Assembly: GCA_946407015.1 (NCBI GenBank)
Contig: CAMJML010000016.1
Location: forward strand, 18,219-82,218
From: an uncultured Selenomonadales bacterium
Lineage (GTDB): Bacteria > Bacillota > Negativicutes > DSM-1736 > Dendrosporobacteraceae
Reading direction: 5' to 3'
DNA length: 64,000 bases
Under the pieces are notes generated by a model, which ran no database searches, was not told the origin of the DNA, and worked only from the letters and a program-made list of their open reading frames with translations. Of this stretch, positions 34,784 to 43,451 are shown piece by piece. Every line of letters starts with the position of its first letter. Within the stretch, counting starts at the first letter, position 1. The position numbers and the translations under genes were made by a program.

Positions 34784-34813
34784 ATTGTACCATTATGAAA
34801 AACCTACTGTCAA
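34784..34813 (-). promoter_or_regulatory. Promoter of the metal ATPase operon
   Basis: On the minus strand, TTGACA at 34813-34808, an 18-base spacer and TACAAT at 34789-34784. Confidence 0.7.
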
Positions 34814-35134
34814 TATAATTGTTATTCGGGGATTTCATATCTTATGCTGTCGAATTTGCTCGAAAAGGAGGCGGCGAACTGGTATGATGATCAATTTGCG
34901 ATTAAGCGGGTGTATTTCCGTTTCGCAATAAGATTATGGGAGCAAATCTTTGCTGACGCCCAAAACTTAGGTAAAATGTGCGAACGAAATAGGCAATGGA
35001 TATTGTTATTTTGTAAAGATGCCAATATAATAGATATCAATACTTGAACGGGACGGCGAAATGGCCTATTTCGTCATGGTTTTGATATCAATGTGTGTAC
35101 GCTTTAGGTATTTGACGATAAAAATAAATCCTTC
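34814..35134. other. Intergenic region without a convincing gene
   Basis: This stretch separates the metal ATPase operon from the CNNM/CorC gene. A 67-codon open frame (34844-35047) is present, but it has no proper ribosome binding site before its start and I do not recognise the product. Nothing else is evident apart from AT-rich sequence. Confidence 0.5.
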
Positions 35135-35170
35135 AGGAGGTGAACCCTATTCTCCCGGATGGGAGATAGG
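35135..35170 (+). promoter_or_regulatory. Hairpin at the translation start of the CNNM/CorC gene
   Basis: AGGAGG at 35135-35140 is 18 bases from the ATG at 35159, too far for normal initiation. Between them starts a hairpin (46-56 pairing with 61-70 of 35100 numbering, one bulge, loop GGAT) that buries that ATG. It would bring the site within about 11 unpaired bases of an in-frame TTG at 35177. Confidence 0.5.
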
Positions 35171-36511
35171 AACTTATTGGACCCTGCGTCTATAATATTT
35201 AATGTATTTTTTATTTTATTTTTGGTTTTGTTGAATGGTTTTTTTGTTGCGGCAGAGTTTGCCATGGTAAAAGTCCGCAGCAGCCGGATTGAAACACTGC
35301 TGCATGAAGGCAATACCAGGGCTCGATTTGCCAAAAAGCTTGTGGAGCATCTGGATGAGTATTTATCGGCCTGCCAGCTTGGGATTACCCTGGCATCACT
35401 GGGCTTGGGCTGGATCGGCGAACCGGCGATTGCCGATATGATTGAACCGGTTATGGTTGGCCTGGGTTTTTCAACCCAGATGGTTCATGCCGTTTCCTTT
35501 GCACTGGCCTTTTCCATTATTACAGCGCTGCATATTATTTTAGGAGAGCTGGCGCCTAAATCGCTGGCCATTCAGAAAGCTGACAGTGTGACTTTATGGA
35601 CCTCTGTTCCGTTGATCGGCTTTTACAAACTGATGTATCCTTTTATCTGGATATTGAATACCATTGCGAATTGGATTTTACAGGCTGTTGGTATTCAGAC
35701 CGCCAATGAACATGAAGCGGCCCATACGGAAGAGGAAATTCGCATTTTAATGGAAGAGAGTCATAAGCAAGGCTATATCAACAAAACAGAGCTGACCTTT
35801 GTGGATAATATCTTCGAGTTTGCGGAAAGGAATGCCCGCGAGGTCATGATTCCGCGTACCGATATGGTGTGCTTGTATGCGGAGGATAGTTTTGCTGTCA
35901 ATCTGGATAAAGCTATTGAGGAACAACTGACACGTTATCCGGTTTGTGATCCGGATAAAGACAATATTATTGGCTTTGTTCATATTAAAGATTTACTCAG
36001 GGCGGTTGCCAAAGAAAAAAATCCCGATCTCCGCGCACTGGTCAGAGAAATAATGGCCATCCCGGAATCCATGCCGATCAGCGATTTGCTGAAACGGCTG
36101 CAAAAGGACCGGGCACAGGTGGCCATTGTGGTGGACGAATATGGCGGGACGGCCGGACTGGTCACTATTGAAGACATTCTGGAAGAAATCGTAGGGGAAA
36201 TCCAGGATGAATTTGATGAAGAACGTCCGCTGGTGGAAACTAGAGGCGAACATACGTATTCTGTGGACGGCCGGATGCTCATTGAAACGGTCAGTGAAAT
36301 GATTGGCATACCCCTTGAATCCAATGATTTTGATACCATTGGCGGCTGGGTGTATTCCATGGTGGAAATAGAGCCTGTGGTCGGTCAAAAGGTGCTTTAT
36401 AACCAGTATGAATTTATTATTGAAGAAGTGGATCATGTCCGTATTAACCGGGTTTTGATCCGAAAATTGCCGCAGCATGAACAGCTGGAACCGGAATATG
36501 AAGCCATATAA
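35159..36511 (+). CDS. Hemolysin C/CorC family protein (CNNM-CBS-CorC)
   Basis: About 450 residues. N-terminal CNNM membrane domain with three to four helices (FLVLLNGFFVAAEFAMVKVR), two CBS domains (about 210-330) with VREIM and DEYGG motifs, and a C-terminal CorC_HlyC domain (VDGRMLIETVSEMI). Family members take part in magnesium or other divalent cation transport. The listed ATG lacks a well-spaced ribosome binding site; the TTG at 35177 (protein starting MDPASII) is a good alternative. It is monocistronic, with a strong terminator. Confidence 0.9.
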   Translation: MGDRNLLDPASIIFNVFFILFLVLLNGFFVAAEFAMVKVRSSRIETLLHEGNTRARFAKKLVEHLDEYLSACQLGITLASLGLGWIGEPAIADMIEPVMVGLGFSTQMVHAVSFALAFSIITALHIILGELAPKSLAIQKADSVTLWTSVPLIGFYKLMYPFIWILNTIANWILQAVGIQTANEHEAAHTEEEIRILMEESHKQGYINKTELTFVDNIFEFAERNAREVMIPRTDMVCLYAEDSFAVNLDKAIEEQLTRYPVCDPDKDNIIGFVHIKDLLRAVAKEKNPDLRALVREIMAIPESMPISDLLKRLQKDRAQVAIVVDEYGGTAGLVTIEDILEEIVGEIQDEFDEERPLVETRGEHTYSVDGRMLIETVSEMIGIPLESNDFDTIGGWVYSMVEIEPVVGQKVLYNQYEFIIEEVDHVRINRVLIRKLPQHEQLEPEYEAI

Positions 36512-36512
36512 A

Positions 36513-36550
36513 ATAAAAAACTCTGCCGAAACGGCAGAGTTTTTTATTTT
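36513..36550 (+). terminator. Intrinsic terminator after the CNNM/CorC gene
   Basis: AACTCTGCCG / CGGCAGAGTT with a three-base loop, flanked by A and T runs. Confidence 0.9.
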
Positions 36551-36636
36551 ATATGGGCAGGAGATAGGCACCAACCGGCGAAGGTAGTAGCATGGTTATA
36601 TTTGACAAACCTTATCGGAATAGGGGGAATTGAATC

Positions 36637-37818
36637 ATGCTCAATAAGACAGCTCTTAGCTTTCAAACCAAATGTGTGCATAGCGGCAATGGAATTGATC
36701 AGGAAACCGGGGCCATCCGGCGTCCTTTGATTATGGCCAATAGTTACCGGTTGCCGGAAGATGCTTCCGAGATGAACTGGAGTGATCCGAATCAGCTGGT
36801 TTATACCCGCAATACTTCTGCCAATCAAATTTACCTGCAGCAGAAGCTGGCAGCCTTGGAAGGCGGCGAAGACTGTGTTGTGCTGGCAACCGGTGTTGCG
36901 GCTTTGGCTGGGGTCTTTTTTACTTTTTTAGAGCAAAATGCTCACATTATTTGTTCGAATGTGTCTTATATCGCCGTATACCGGCTGTTGAATGAATATT
37001 TTCCAGCCAAATACGCCATTGAAACCAGTTTGGTTGATACGGCCGACATCGAAGAAATTAAAAGAGCGTTACGCCCCAATACCCGCATTATCCACATTGA
37101 AACTCCCGGCAATCCAACTACCAGAGTCAGTGATATTGCCGCCATTGCCAAACTGGCTAAAGAGGCAGGGGCGCTGCTGACCGTTGACAGTACCTTTGCT
37201 TCCCCGTTTCTGCAGAAGCCGCTCGAGCTGGGCGCCGATCTGGTCATTCATAGCTTGACTAAATATATCAACGGCCATGGCGATGCGATGGGGGGCGCGG
37301 TCATTGGGCGCAAAGAACTGATTGATGCCATCAAGCGCCAGGCTATGGTCAATTTAGGAGGAGCGATCAGCCCGTTCAATGCCTGGCTGATTATGCGCGG
37401 AGTGGTTACCCTGCCGCTCAGAATGAAACAGCATAGTGAAACGGCTATGAAAGTGGCCCGGTTTTTGGAAGGCCACCCGGCTGTTTCCTTTGTCGCTTAT
37501 CCAGGCTTGGAAAGTCATCCGCAGCATGACATTGCCAAACGGCAGATGAGCCTGTTTTCCGGTGTCATGGCCTTTGGGTTAAAAGCCGATGCCGCCATCC
37601 ACAATCAGTTTCTCAATTCGCTTGAGCTTATTGTACCCGCCGTCTCGATTGGTCATGACGAGAGCCTGATGGTGTATACTGGCCCGCAGGATGAGCGCAA
37701 TCATTTTTATCCGCCTGAATTTCGCAACGGCCATCTGCGTTTTAGTATCGGCCTGGAAGATGCCGATGACATTATTGCCGATTTGCAGCAAGCTTTCAAG
37801 CAATGCGGTTTGGAATAA
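36637..37818 (+). CDS. Cystathionine/methionine gamma-lyase family PLP enzyme
   Basis: 393-residue enzyme of the Cys/Met metabolism PLP family. The PLP lysine lies in HSLTKYINGHGD (near 208). Other family landmarks are YTRNTSANQ, ETPGNPTTRVSDI and the C-terminal LRFSIGLED. The family includes cystathionine gamma-synthase, beta- and gamma-lyase and methionine gamma-lyase; the sequence does not allow a sure choice. The start has GGGGGA upstream. Single gene between terminators. Confidence 0.88.
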   Translation: MLNKTALSFQTKCVHSGNGIDQETGAIRRPLIMANSYRLPEDASEMNWSDPNQLVYTRNTSANQIYLQQKLAALEGGEDCVVLATGVAALAGVFFTFLEQNAHIICSNVSYIAVYRLLNEYFPAKYAIETSLVDTADIEEIKRALRPNTRIIHIETPGNPTTRVSDIAAIAKLAKEAGALLTVDSTFASPFLQKPLELGADLVIHSLTKYINGHGDAMGGAVIGRKELIDAIKRQAMVNLGGAISPFNAWLIMRGVVTLPLRMKQHSETAMKVARFLEGHPAVSFVAYPGLESHPQHDIAKRQMSLFSGVMAFGLKADAAIHNQFLNSLELIVPAVSIGHDESLMVYTGPQDERNHFYPPEFRNGHLRFSIGLEDADDIIADLQQAFKQCGLE

Positions 37819-37840
37819 CTAGGTTTAGATTTTGAAAATA

Positions 37841-37885
37841 AAGTCCTGCTATCTGGATGAAGATGGTAGGACTTTTTTTGTTTTA
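37841..37885 (+). terminator. Intrinsic terminator after the gamma-lyase gene
   Basis: AAGTCCT at 37841 pairs with AGGACTT, followed by seven T. The remaining 200 bases to the next gene show no further gene. Confidence 0.75.
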
Positions 37886-38082
37886 TCCAGAAATGAACAA
37901 GGATTTGACATTTATTGTCGAAAAAACAGTAAATAAAATCGGGTCAATAGTTAATTTTTTAGCTGTTAGAATAGCTGCCGGTCGGTGGGGCAGGTTGTTT
38001 AAGCCGGACTTGGTTTTGGCCTTTGGGCCGCCACCCAGTCTGTCAGACCAGATGGTGTATGTATGAGTAAAGAGGTGAAGCC

Positions 38083-39816
38083 ATGCCTTTTAAGCCTATT
38101 TTTGGACAGCCCAAGTCCTTTAAGTCCCAAATAGGAGTGGTTTTGGGTATCTTGGTGATTGCTGTCTTGGCCATGACCGAAATTTTCAATGGCATGGTCT
38201 TTTATGACTTGGCCAAACAACAGCAGGACCTTCAACTGGATAATTTCCGGCAAGCCACCATTAAACAGCTTCAGATGCAAGACAGAGCTTTTCTGATTGT
38301 GGAGGAGCAAGCCGATAATACCTTGCGCAGCTTGATGGGATTGTTCCAGAAACAGTACCAGGAAGTCCGGTCCAATCCGGAAGCTATCGATCTTCTGCAG
38401 CTTAAGGCCAATGCCGGGGACCACATTGATTTTTTTATCATCGACCGAGGGGATGTTGTCCGCTACACCACTTTTCCTCCGGATGCCGGTTTGGATTTTC
38501 GTCAATTTCCGTTTATGGAAGCGTTCATTCAAAAAGTGTGGTTGTCCGATCAAATTGTCACGACCCGGACTTCATCTGCTGTATATGGCGGTGTGAAAAA
38601 ATATATCTACCAGCGAACACCGGATCAAAAATACATTTTGGAGCTGGGCATGGCTTTTTATACCGACAAATATTTTGCTCATTTCGGCATCGATAATTGG
38701 AAGCAGGAAGTGGCCGGCAATACCGGCTTTATCGAGAGTGTGAATGTGTACAATTATAATGGCCATGCATTTTCTTCCCAAAATGTTGCCGTTGTTGAGG
38801 GGCCGCAAAGGCAAGCTTTTGACAGGGCGGTCATGACCGGTGAACGGCAGAGTTATGAAGCAGGCAATCGGGTGTATGAATATAATGTTGTTCCCAGACA
38901 AGGAAGTGATGAGGCCGCCTTTACCGGTATGGTGGTGGAAATGGTTTATAACCAGGCCGCCTGGAAGATCGTCTGGTATCAGCAGATTGTATTGCAGGGC
39001 TTTATTGCCCTGATTGCCATCGTGCTTTTCGGTCTTGCCAGCCGCTATTTGGCGAAAAAAATTGCCAAACCGGTTAACCAAATTTCTGCGCATGTCAAAC
39101 GCATTGCCGAAGGGGATTTTGACAAGACCGTACAGGTTACAGCAGACAGCGGGGCCGAGATTCAACAATTGGCGGACAATATTGACATTATGCGGATGAA
39201 TATGCTGGTGAGCCAGGAAAAGATTATCGAGGCCTATGAGAGCAGTTTGCGCGCTTTTCTAACCGCCATTGAATTCCGGGAAAGTTCTACGGCGGTTCAT
39301 TCCTTTGAGGTCAATCATATTGCGATCGAAATTGCGCGCAAGATGAATTTGTCGGAAGCAGAAATCCGTGACCTCAACTGGGGAACGCTGCTGCATGATT
39401 TAGGGAAACTGGCTATTCCGGACAGTATTCTCTTAAAACCTGGGCCGCTCAATGATCAGGAACTGGAGCTCATTCGCCAGCATCCCAGAATTGGCTATGA
39501 GATATTAAAAGGGGCCAGCTACTTTAAAAATGCCATCGAGATATCCCTATACCATCATGAACGCTATGACGGCTGCGGTTATCCACACCGGCTTCAGGGT
39601 GAAGCGATTCCCCTGCTGGCTAGAATTTGTGCGGTTGCCGATGCTTTTCAGGCTATGATTGATGACCGCCCTTATCGCAAAGGGCTGCCGGTCAATGTGG
39701 CTGTGGCCGAAATTCAGCGTTGCTCAGGCAGCCAGTTCGATCCTGTGGTGGTTGCCGCTTTTTTGAAAATTGACCATCAGGTTTATTTCGAGCGTCTCAG
39801 AAACAGACAACAATAG
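38083..39816 (+). CDS. Membrane HD-GYP phosphodiesterase with extracellular sensor
   Basis: 577 residues. TM1 about 17-38; a long extracellular Cache-like sensor (about 40-300); TM2 about 302-324; HAMP (PVNQISAHVKRIAEGDFDK); a linker helix; and a complete HD-GYP domain (about 400-577). The catalytic motifs HDLGKLAIPD and HHERYDGCGYP are intact, so it should hydrolyse cyclic di-GMP in the cytoplasm in response to an outside signal. The start has AGAGG upstream. In contrast to the protein at 4532, all active-site residues are present. Confidence 0.93.
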   Translation: MPFKPIFGQPKSFKSQIGVVLGILVIAVLAMTEIFNGMVFYDLAKQQQDLQLDNFRQATIKQLQMQDRAFLIVEEQADNTLRSLMGLFQKQYQEVRSNPEAIDLLQLKANAGDHIDFFIIDRGDVVRYTTFPPDAGLDFRQFPFMEAFIQKVWLSDQIVTTRTSSAVYGGVKKYIYQRTPDQKYILELGMAFYTDKYFAHFGIDNWKQEVAGNTGFIESVNVYNYNGHAFSSQNVAVVEGPQRQAFDRAVMTGERQSYEAGNRVYEYNVVPRQGSDEAAFTGMVVEMVYNQAAWKIVWYQQIVLQGFIALIAIVLFGLASRYLAKKIAKPVNQISAHVKRIAEGDFDKTVQVTADSGAEIQQLADNIDIMRMNMLVSQEKIIEAYESSLRAFLTAIEFRESSTAVHSFEVNHIAIEIARKMNLSEAEIRDLNWGTLLHDLGKLAIPDSILLKPGPLNDQELELIRQHPRIGYEILKGASYFKNAIEISLYHHERYDGCGYPHRLQGEAIPLLARICAVADAFQAMIDDRPYRKGLPVNVAVAEIQRCSGSQFDPVVVAAFLKIDHQVYFERLRNRQQ

Positions 39817-39848
39817 GAGTCTGAAAAAGCGTTCGCGTTAAAGCACGG

Positions 39849-39892
39849 AAAGACCGGCAAAGATTCTTCGTGAACTCTGCCGGTCTTTTTTG
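39849..39892. terminator. Bidirectional terminator between HD-GYP and Lrp genes
   Basis: AAAGACCGGCA / TGCCGGTCTTT across an 18-base loop, T-rich on both strands. Confidence 0.8.
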
Positions 39893-39933
39893 AATGTGCA
39901 GTTTCTGATTGTCACCACACAAAGTGAGAAACT

Positions 39934-40359
39934 TTAAACCAGCCGGGCAACGGATAGGTTTAGGCGGTAATTGGCAAAGGGGACAATCTCTTGCAGCAGG
40001 GTGTTTAAAACTTCCAGTGACGGAGTACTTACCTTTAGCCAATAGCAGCCGTCACCGCTAATACGGTGTGCCTCCTGGATAAGGTGCTGGTGCCGGGTGA
40101 GCAAAGCTTGTATGGACGAATGACTGCTGGGTGTTTTCATCAGTACCGTAATAAAAGCAGTCAGATTTGTCTCGTTATTCGGTAAATTCACGGTCATGGT
40201 ATAGGTTTGAATGATGCCGGCTTCTTCGAGACGCCGGACACGCTCGGCAACGGCTTGCCCGGTCAGATGCACCAGTTTTCCAATTTCTTTCCATTGCATC
40301 CGGCTGTTTTGTTGGAGACAGGCTATAATCTGATAATCGATTGAATCAAGCAAAACCAT
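39934..40359 (-). CDS. Lrp/AsnC family transcriptional regulator
   Basis: 141 residues: N-terminal winged helix (SIDYQIIACLQQNSRMQW, LTGQAVAERVRRLEEAGII) and a C-terminal RAM ligand-binding domain (DGCYWLKVSTPSLEVLNTLL). The start is the ATG at 40359 after GAAGGG. It is divergent from the MBL hydrolase gene. The effector is probably an amino acid; the target is unknown. Confidence 0.9.
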   Translation of the reverse strand: MVLLDSIDYQIIACLQQNSRMQWKEIGKLVHLTGQAVAERVRRLEEAGIIQTYTMTVNLPNNETNLTAFITVLMKTPSSHSSIQALLTRHQHLIQEAHRISGDGCYWLKVSTPSLEVLNTLLQEIVPFANYRLNLSVARLV

Positions 40360-40509
40360 CAAATCCCTTCATCGTGCAAGTGCTAGGGCATGAAATCCTG
40401 AATGAAGCCATGTAGTCAGACGGGCGAAAACAGTATAATAGACTCAGGATACTTTCATCATAAACGATTGCTGGCCACTCTGCCAAGCGACAATTGGAGG
40501 TCATTGATC

Positions 40510-41265
40510 ATGAAAGCCCAATTAATACGCCATGCCACCTGTGTTCTGACTTACCGGGGGAAGAACCTGCTGCTTGATCCGATGCTCAGTGACGCCGGAA
40601 CCCTGGCGCCTGTTGTCAATTCACCGAACAGCCAGCCCAATCCGCTGGTGGAAATCCCCCAATCTGCCCTGGACTTAGCGGCTATGGAGGCTGTTCTGCT
40701 TACCCATACCCATCGCGATCACTTTGACGATGCGGCGGCAAAAAGAATTCCGAAGCATATCCCGGTTTTCTGTCAACCCGAAGATGAGCGTAAATTGCTG
40801 GAGCTGGGTTTCTTGGCCGTAATGCCTGTTCATGAGACGGTTCGCTGGTCGGGTTTTTGCATCATGCGTACCGGTGGGCGGCATGGTCATGGCGAAATCG
40901 GCGAAAAAATGGGTCCTGTAGCTGGCTATGTTCTGCAAGCGGATGACGAACCTTGCCTCTACATTGCCGGTGACACCGTATGGTGTCCTGAAGTCGGTGC
41001 GGCCCTTACTGCCTACCAACCCGAGTATATTTTGTTGTTTGGCGGTGAAGCCCGTTTTAATGAAGGGCGGCCGATTACCATGGGAAGCCGTGATATTTAC
41101 GAAGTGGCCACACGGGCGCGGTTGGCAAAACTGGCCGTGGTGCATATGGAAGCTTTCAATCATTGCCTGCTGCGGCGCGATGAACTGCAGGCTTTCTTAC
41201 AGGAACGGGGCTTGCTTAAGCAGGTTTGTATCCCGAAAGACGGGGCCTTCTTTTTTGATATTTAA
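40510..41265 (+). CDS. MBL-fold metal-dependent hydrolase (UlaG-like)
   Basis: 251-residue cytoplasmic protein of the metallo-beta-lactamase superfamily. The metal motif is HTHRDHFDD (near 68), with a later IAGDTVW aspartate and VVHMEAFNHC histidines. The opening IRHATCVLTYRGKNLLLDPM is typical of the UlaG-like group (lactonases and unknown hydrolases). The ATG at 40510 has GGAGG 9 bases upstream. Substrate unknown. The adjacent Lrp regulator is divergent and might control it. Confidence 0.88.
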   Translation: MKAQLIRHATCVLTYRGKNLLLDPMLSDAGTLAPVVNSPNSQPNPLVEIPQSALDLAAMEAVLLTHTHRDHFDDAAAKRIPKHIPVFCQPEDERKLLELGFLAVMPVHETVRWSGFCIMRTGGRHGHGEIGEKMGPVAGYVLQADDEPCLYIAGDTVWCPEVGAALTAYQPEYILLFGGEARFNEGRPITMGSRDIYEVATRARLAKLAVVHMEAFNHCLLRRDELQAFLQERGLLKQVCIPKDGAFFFDI

Positions 41266-41361
41266 GGCGTGGGCCTCCAGCGGATGGAACGGATCAGAAA
41301 TCCTTTACTTGCGCAGACCGTATCCTTCGTATATAATGAATTACATACATGAGCAATGCGG

Positions 41362-41398
41362 CTCCGTACCTTGATTGGGTGCGGAGTTTTCTTATTTT
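41362..41398 (+). terminator. Terminator after the MBL hydrolase
   Basis: CTCCGTACC / GGGTGCGGAG (one wobble) followed by TTTTCTTATTTT. Confidence 0.7.
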
Positions 41399-41440
41399 GG
41401 ATAAGAATTTGTTTACAGGGTTGAAAAGAAGGTGTTTGCT

Positions 41441-41911
41441 ATGTCTGAGGTGATCATCCGAAAAGCTACTGAGGCTGACCTTGAGAGTATGGCCAAGCTG
41501 CTAAGCGGCCTGTTCGAAATTGAGTCAGATTTTGCCGTCAGTCCTGTACAGCAGTTGGCCGGGCTGAAGCTGCTGCTGCAGGCTGGCCGTGGCAGTTTCA
41601 TGCTGGTGGCGGAATTTCAAAAGTGTGTGATTGGCATGTGTTCGGTACAACTGCTTGTTTCGACAGCCGAAGGCGGCCTAAAAGCCGTTTTGGAAGATTT
41701 GATCATTGCCGAAGCCTACCGGAATCAAGGCATTGGCAACCGGCTATTGACTGCGATTGAGGGCTGGGCCTGCAGCCAGGGCGCTAAACGTCTCGATTTG
41801 CTGGCCGATTGCCGGAATACCCGGGCATTGGCTTTTTATGAGCAGCATGGCTGGCAAGCGACAAACCTGGTGGCTTTACAAAAAAGGCTGCCTCGTGTCC
41901 AGGAAGGATAG
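41441..41911 (+). CDS. GNAT family N-acetyltransferase
   Basis: 156 residues with the GNAT core: EDLIIAEAYRNQGIGNRLL contains the acetyl-CoA pyrophosphate loop, and ALAFYEQHGW is the usual C-terminal motif. The ATG at 41441 follows AGAAGG by 8 bases. Substrate unknown. The next gene starts 39 bases later, so co-transcription is likely. Confidence 0.9.
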   Translation: MSEVIIRKATEADLESMAKLLSGLFEIESDFAVSPVQQLAGLKLLLQAGRGSFMLVAEFQKCVIGMCSVQLLVSTAEGGLKAVLEDLIIAEAYRNQGIGNRLLTAIEGWACSQGAKRLDLLADCRNTRALAFYEQHGWQATNLVALQKRLPRVQEG

Positions 41912-41950
41912 CAAAATGAACCGACTGCATAACGAAAGGTGTTGAAGATC

Positions 41951-42499
41951 ATGACTACGATTCAGGAATCCTGGTATTATTTTGCCTATGGCCTCAATAT
42001 GAATGCCGCCGAAATGCAACGCAAATGTCCTCGTGCCAAAATTGTGGGCATTGCTTGTCTTCATGATTACAGACTGGCTTTTTACGAACATTCGGTGGTT
42101 TGGGACAGTGCGATGGAGACGGTTGTTCCTGATCCCGGATCGGTGGTATGGGGTGTATTATATGAATTGAACGCCGGGCAATGGGAGGAACTGGACAATG
42201 CTGAAGATGCCAGGATGGATGGAAGCGGCGCTTATTTTCATTATCCGGTGACCGTTGAGATCACCGGCCAAGGGCCGCAGGAGGCTACGGTTTACCTAAA
42301 GGCACGCTGGGGAAGCAGCGGCTGGCCGAGTACGGAATATATGGATGCGGTTATTCAGGGAGCCATGGATCAGGGGCTGCCTGAAAGTTATATCAGGCAA
42401 CTGGAAAGTATTGATACCAAACCGGCCCTTTATGCGGTGCCCAAACGCCCGAAAGGCCATCCGGTATTTACCGGTGGCTGCAGTGGCTGCGAGGCTTAA
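41951..42499 (+). CDS. Gamma-glutamylcyclotransferase-like protein
   Basis: 182 residues with the GGCT fold markers: an N-terminal YFAYGLNMN (usually YGSN) and a catalytic-type Glu in WEELDNAEDARMDG (near 85). Such enzymes release 5-oxoproline from gamma-glutamyl amines or peptides. The start is the ATG at 41951; AAAGG is 12 bases away, so initiation may be coupled to the upstream acetyltransferase gene. A perfect terminator follows. Confidence 0.8.
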   Translation: MTTIQESWYYFAYGLNMNAAEMQRKCPRAKIVGIACLHDYRLAFYEHSVVWDSAMETVVPDPGSVVWGVLYELNAGQWEELDNAEDARMDGSGAYFHYPVTVEITGQGPQEATVYLKARWGSSGWPSTEYMDAVIQGAMDQGLPESYIRQLESIDTKPALYAVPKRPKGHPVFTGGCSGCEA

Positions 42500-42500
42500 T

Positions 42501-42546
42501 ACAAACCCCATCGTCCACAAATGGGAACGATGGGGTTTGTATTTAT
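42501..42546 (+). terminator. Terminator after the cyclotransferase gene
   Basis: Perfect 13-base arms ACAAACCCCATCG / CGATGGGGTTTGT followed by ATTTATT. Confidence 0.85.
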
Positions 42547-42604
42547 TAGATGGACAAAACCTTAAAATGAACCGATATATTGGACTGTTTTGTCGTATAT
42601 CCTC

Positions 42605-42647
42605 TTGACACGGAAAAAAACGTAGTGTATCCTTGTATTAAATACAA
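42605..42647 (+). promoter_or_regulatory. Promoter and operator of the amino acid ABC operon
   Basis: TTGACA at 42605-42610, 17-base spacer, TATCCT at 42628-42633. Immediately downstream TTGTATT-A-AATACAA (42633-42647) is a perfect palindrome placed at the transcription start, as a repressor site would be. Confidence 0.7.
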
Positions 42648-42675
42648 AATCATATTCGTGCTGATCAGATAACTG

Positions 42676-42716
42676 AAGGCCAAATTTCTTTAACGGAAAT
42701 TGGGCCTTTTTATTTT
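42676..42716 (+). terminator. Leader terminator before the amino acid ABC operon
   Basis: AAGGCCAAATTTC pairs with GAAATTGGGCCTT (one mismatch) and is followed by TTTATTTT, within the untranslated leader and 57 bases before the first start codon. It indicates attenuation. I could not match the roughly 40-base leader before it to a known riboswitch. Confidence 0.7.
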
Positions 42717-42773
42717 CTGTTGATTTTGTACCGGTATTTGGTTCAGAAAGCATCAAAAATAAGGTGGTCAAGT

Positions 42774-43451
42774 ATGGAAATCAACTGGGCGTTTATCATA
42801 AAAGCCTACCCTTTATATCAGAAAGCGGCCTGGCTTACTTTGAAGCTGGCCTTTGGCGGCATTGTGCTATCCATTCTGATTGGCCTGATTTGCAGCATTA
42901 TCCTGTACTATAAGACAAACGGGCTGAAACAACTGGTTGCTGCTTATATTGAAATTTCGCGGAACACACCGCTGCTCATTCAGCTGTTTTTCCTCTATTA
43001 TGGGCTTACCAAGCTGGGAATTTCGATGAGTGAGCAAACCTGTGCCATTGTCGGGCTGGCCTTTCTGGGCGGCAGTTATATGGCAGAAGCTTTTCGGGCC
43101 GGTCTTGAATCGGTCAGCAAGTCACAGATTGAGTCTGGCTTGAGTATTGGCTTATCGGATTTTCAATTGATTCGTTATGTTGTTTTACCGCAGGCGTTTG
43201 CGATTACGCTGCCGTCCTTAGGGGCAAACTGCATCTTTCTGCTGAAAGAAACCTCCATTGTAGGCGCTATTGCGATTCCGGAGCTCATGCACACCACGCA
43301 AGATCTGATTGGCATGTATTATCAGACCTTCGAGGCACTGCTGCTGTTAGTTCTGACTTACCTGGTTATCCTGCTGCCGCTGTCGCTGGGGTTGAGCTGG
43401 CTGGAAAGGAAGGTGCGCTATGCTGAGTTCGGGCATTCATGTGCTGACTGA
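42774..43451 (+). CDS. Polar amino acid ABC transporter permease 1
   Basis: 225-residue inner-membrane permease of the His/Glu/Gln/Arg family with five helices, the family opening LTLKLAFGGIVLSILIG and the coupling loop EAFRAGLESVSKSQIESGLSIGLS (spanning 115-140). The ATG at 42774 has AAGGTGG 6 bases upstream. First of four genes; overlaps the next by 32 bases. Confidence 0.92.
   Translation: MEINWAFIIKAYPLYQKAAWLTLKLAFGGIVLSILIGLICSIILYYKTNGLKQLVAAYIEISRNTPLLIQLFFLYYGLTKLGISMSEQTCAIVGLAFLGGSYMAEAFRAGLESVSKSQIESGLSIGLSDFQLIRYVVLPQAFAITLPSLGANCIFLLKETSIVGAIAIPELMHTTQDLIGMYYQTFEALLLLVLTYLVILLPLSLGLSWLERKVRYAEFGHSCAD

Noticed and set aside
34844..35047. 67-codon frame in the gap before the CNNM/CorC gene
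   Set aside because: No properly placed ribosome binding site before its start, no recognisable product and atypical composition; kept only as part of the intergenic note.
37886..38082. Possible cyclic di-GMP riboswitch before the HD-GYP gene
   Set aside because: Tempting given the product, but the conserved GEMM core is not present.
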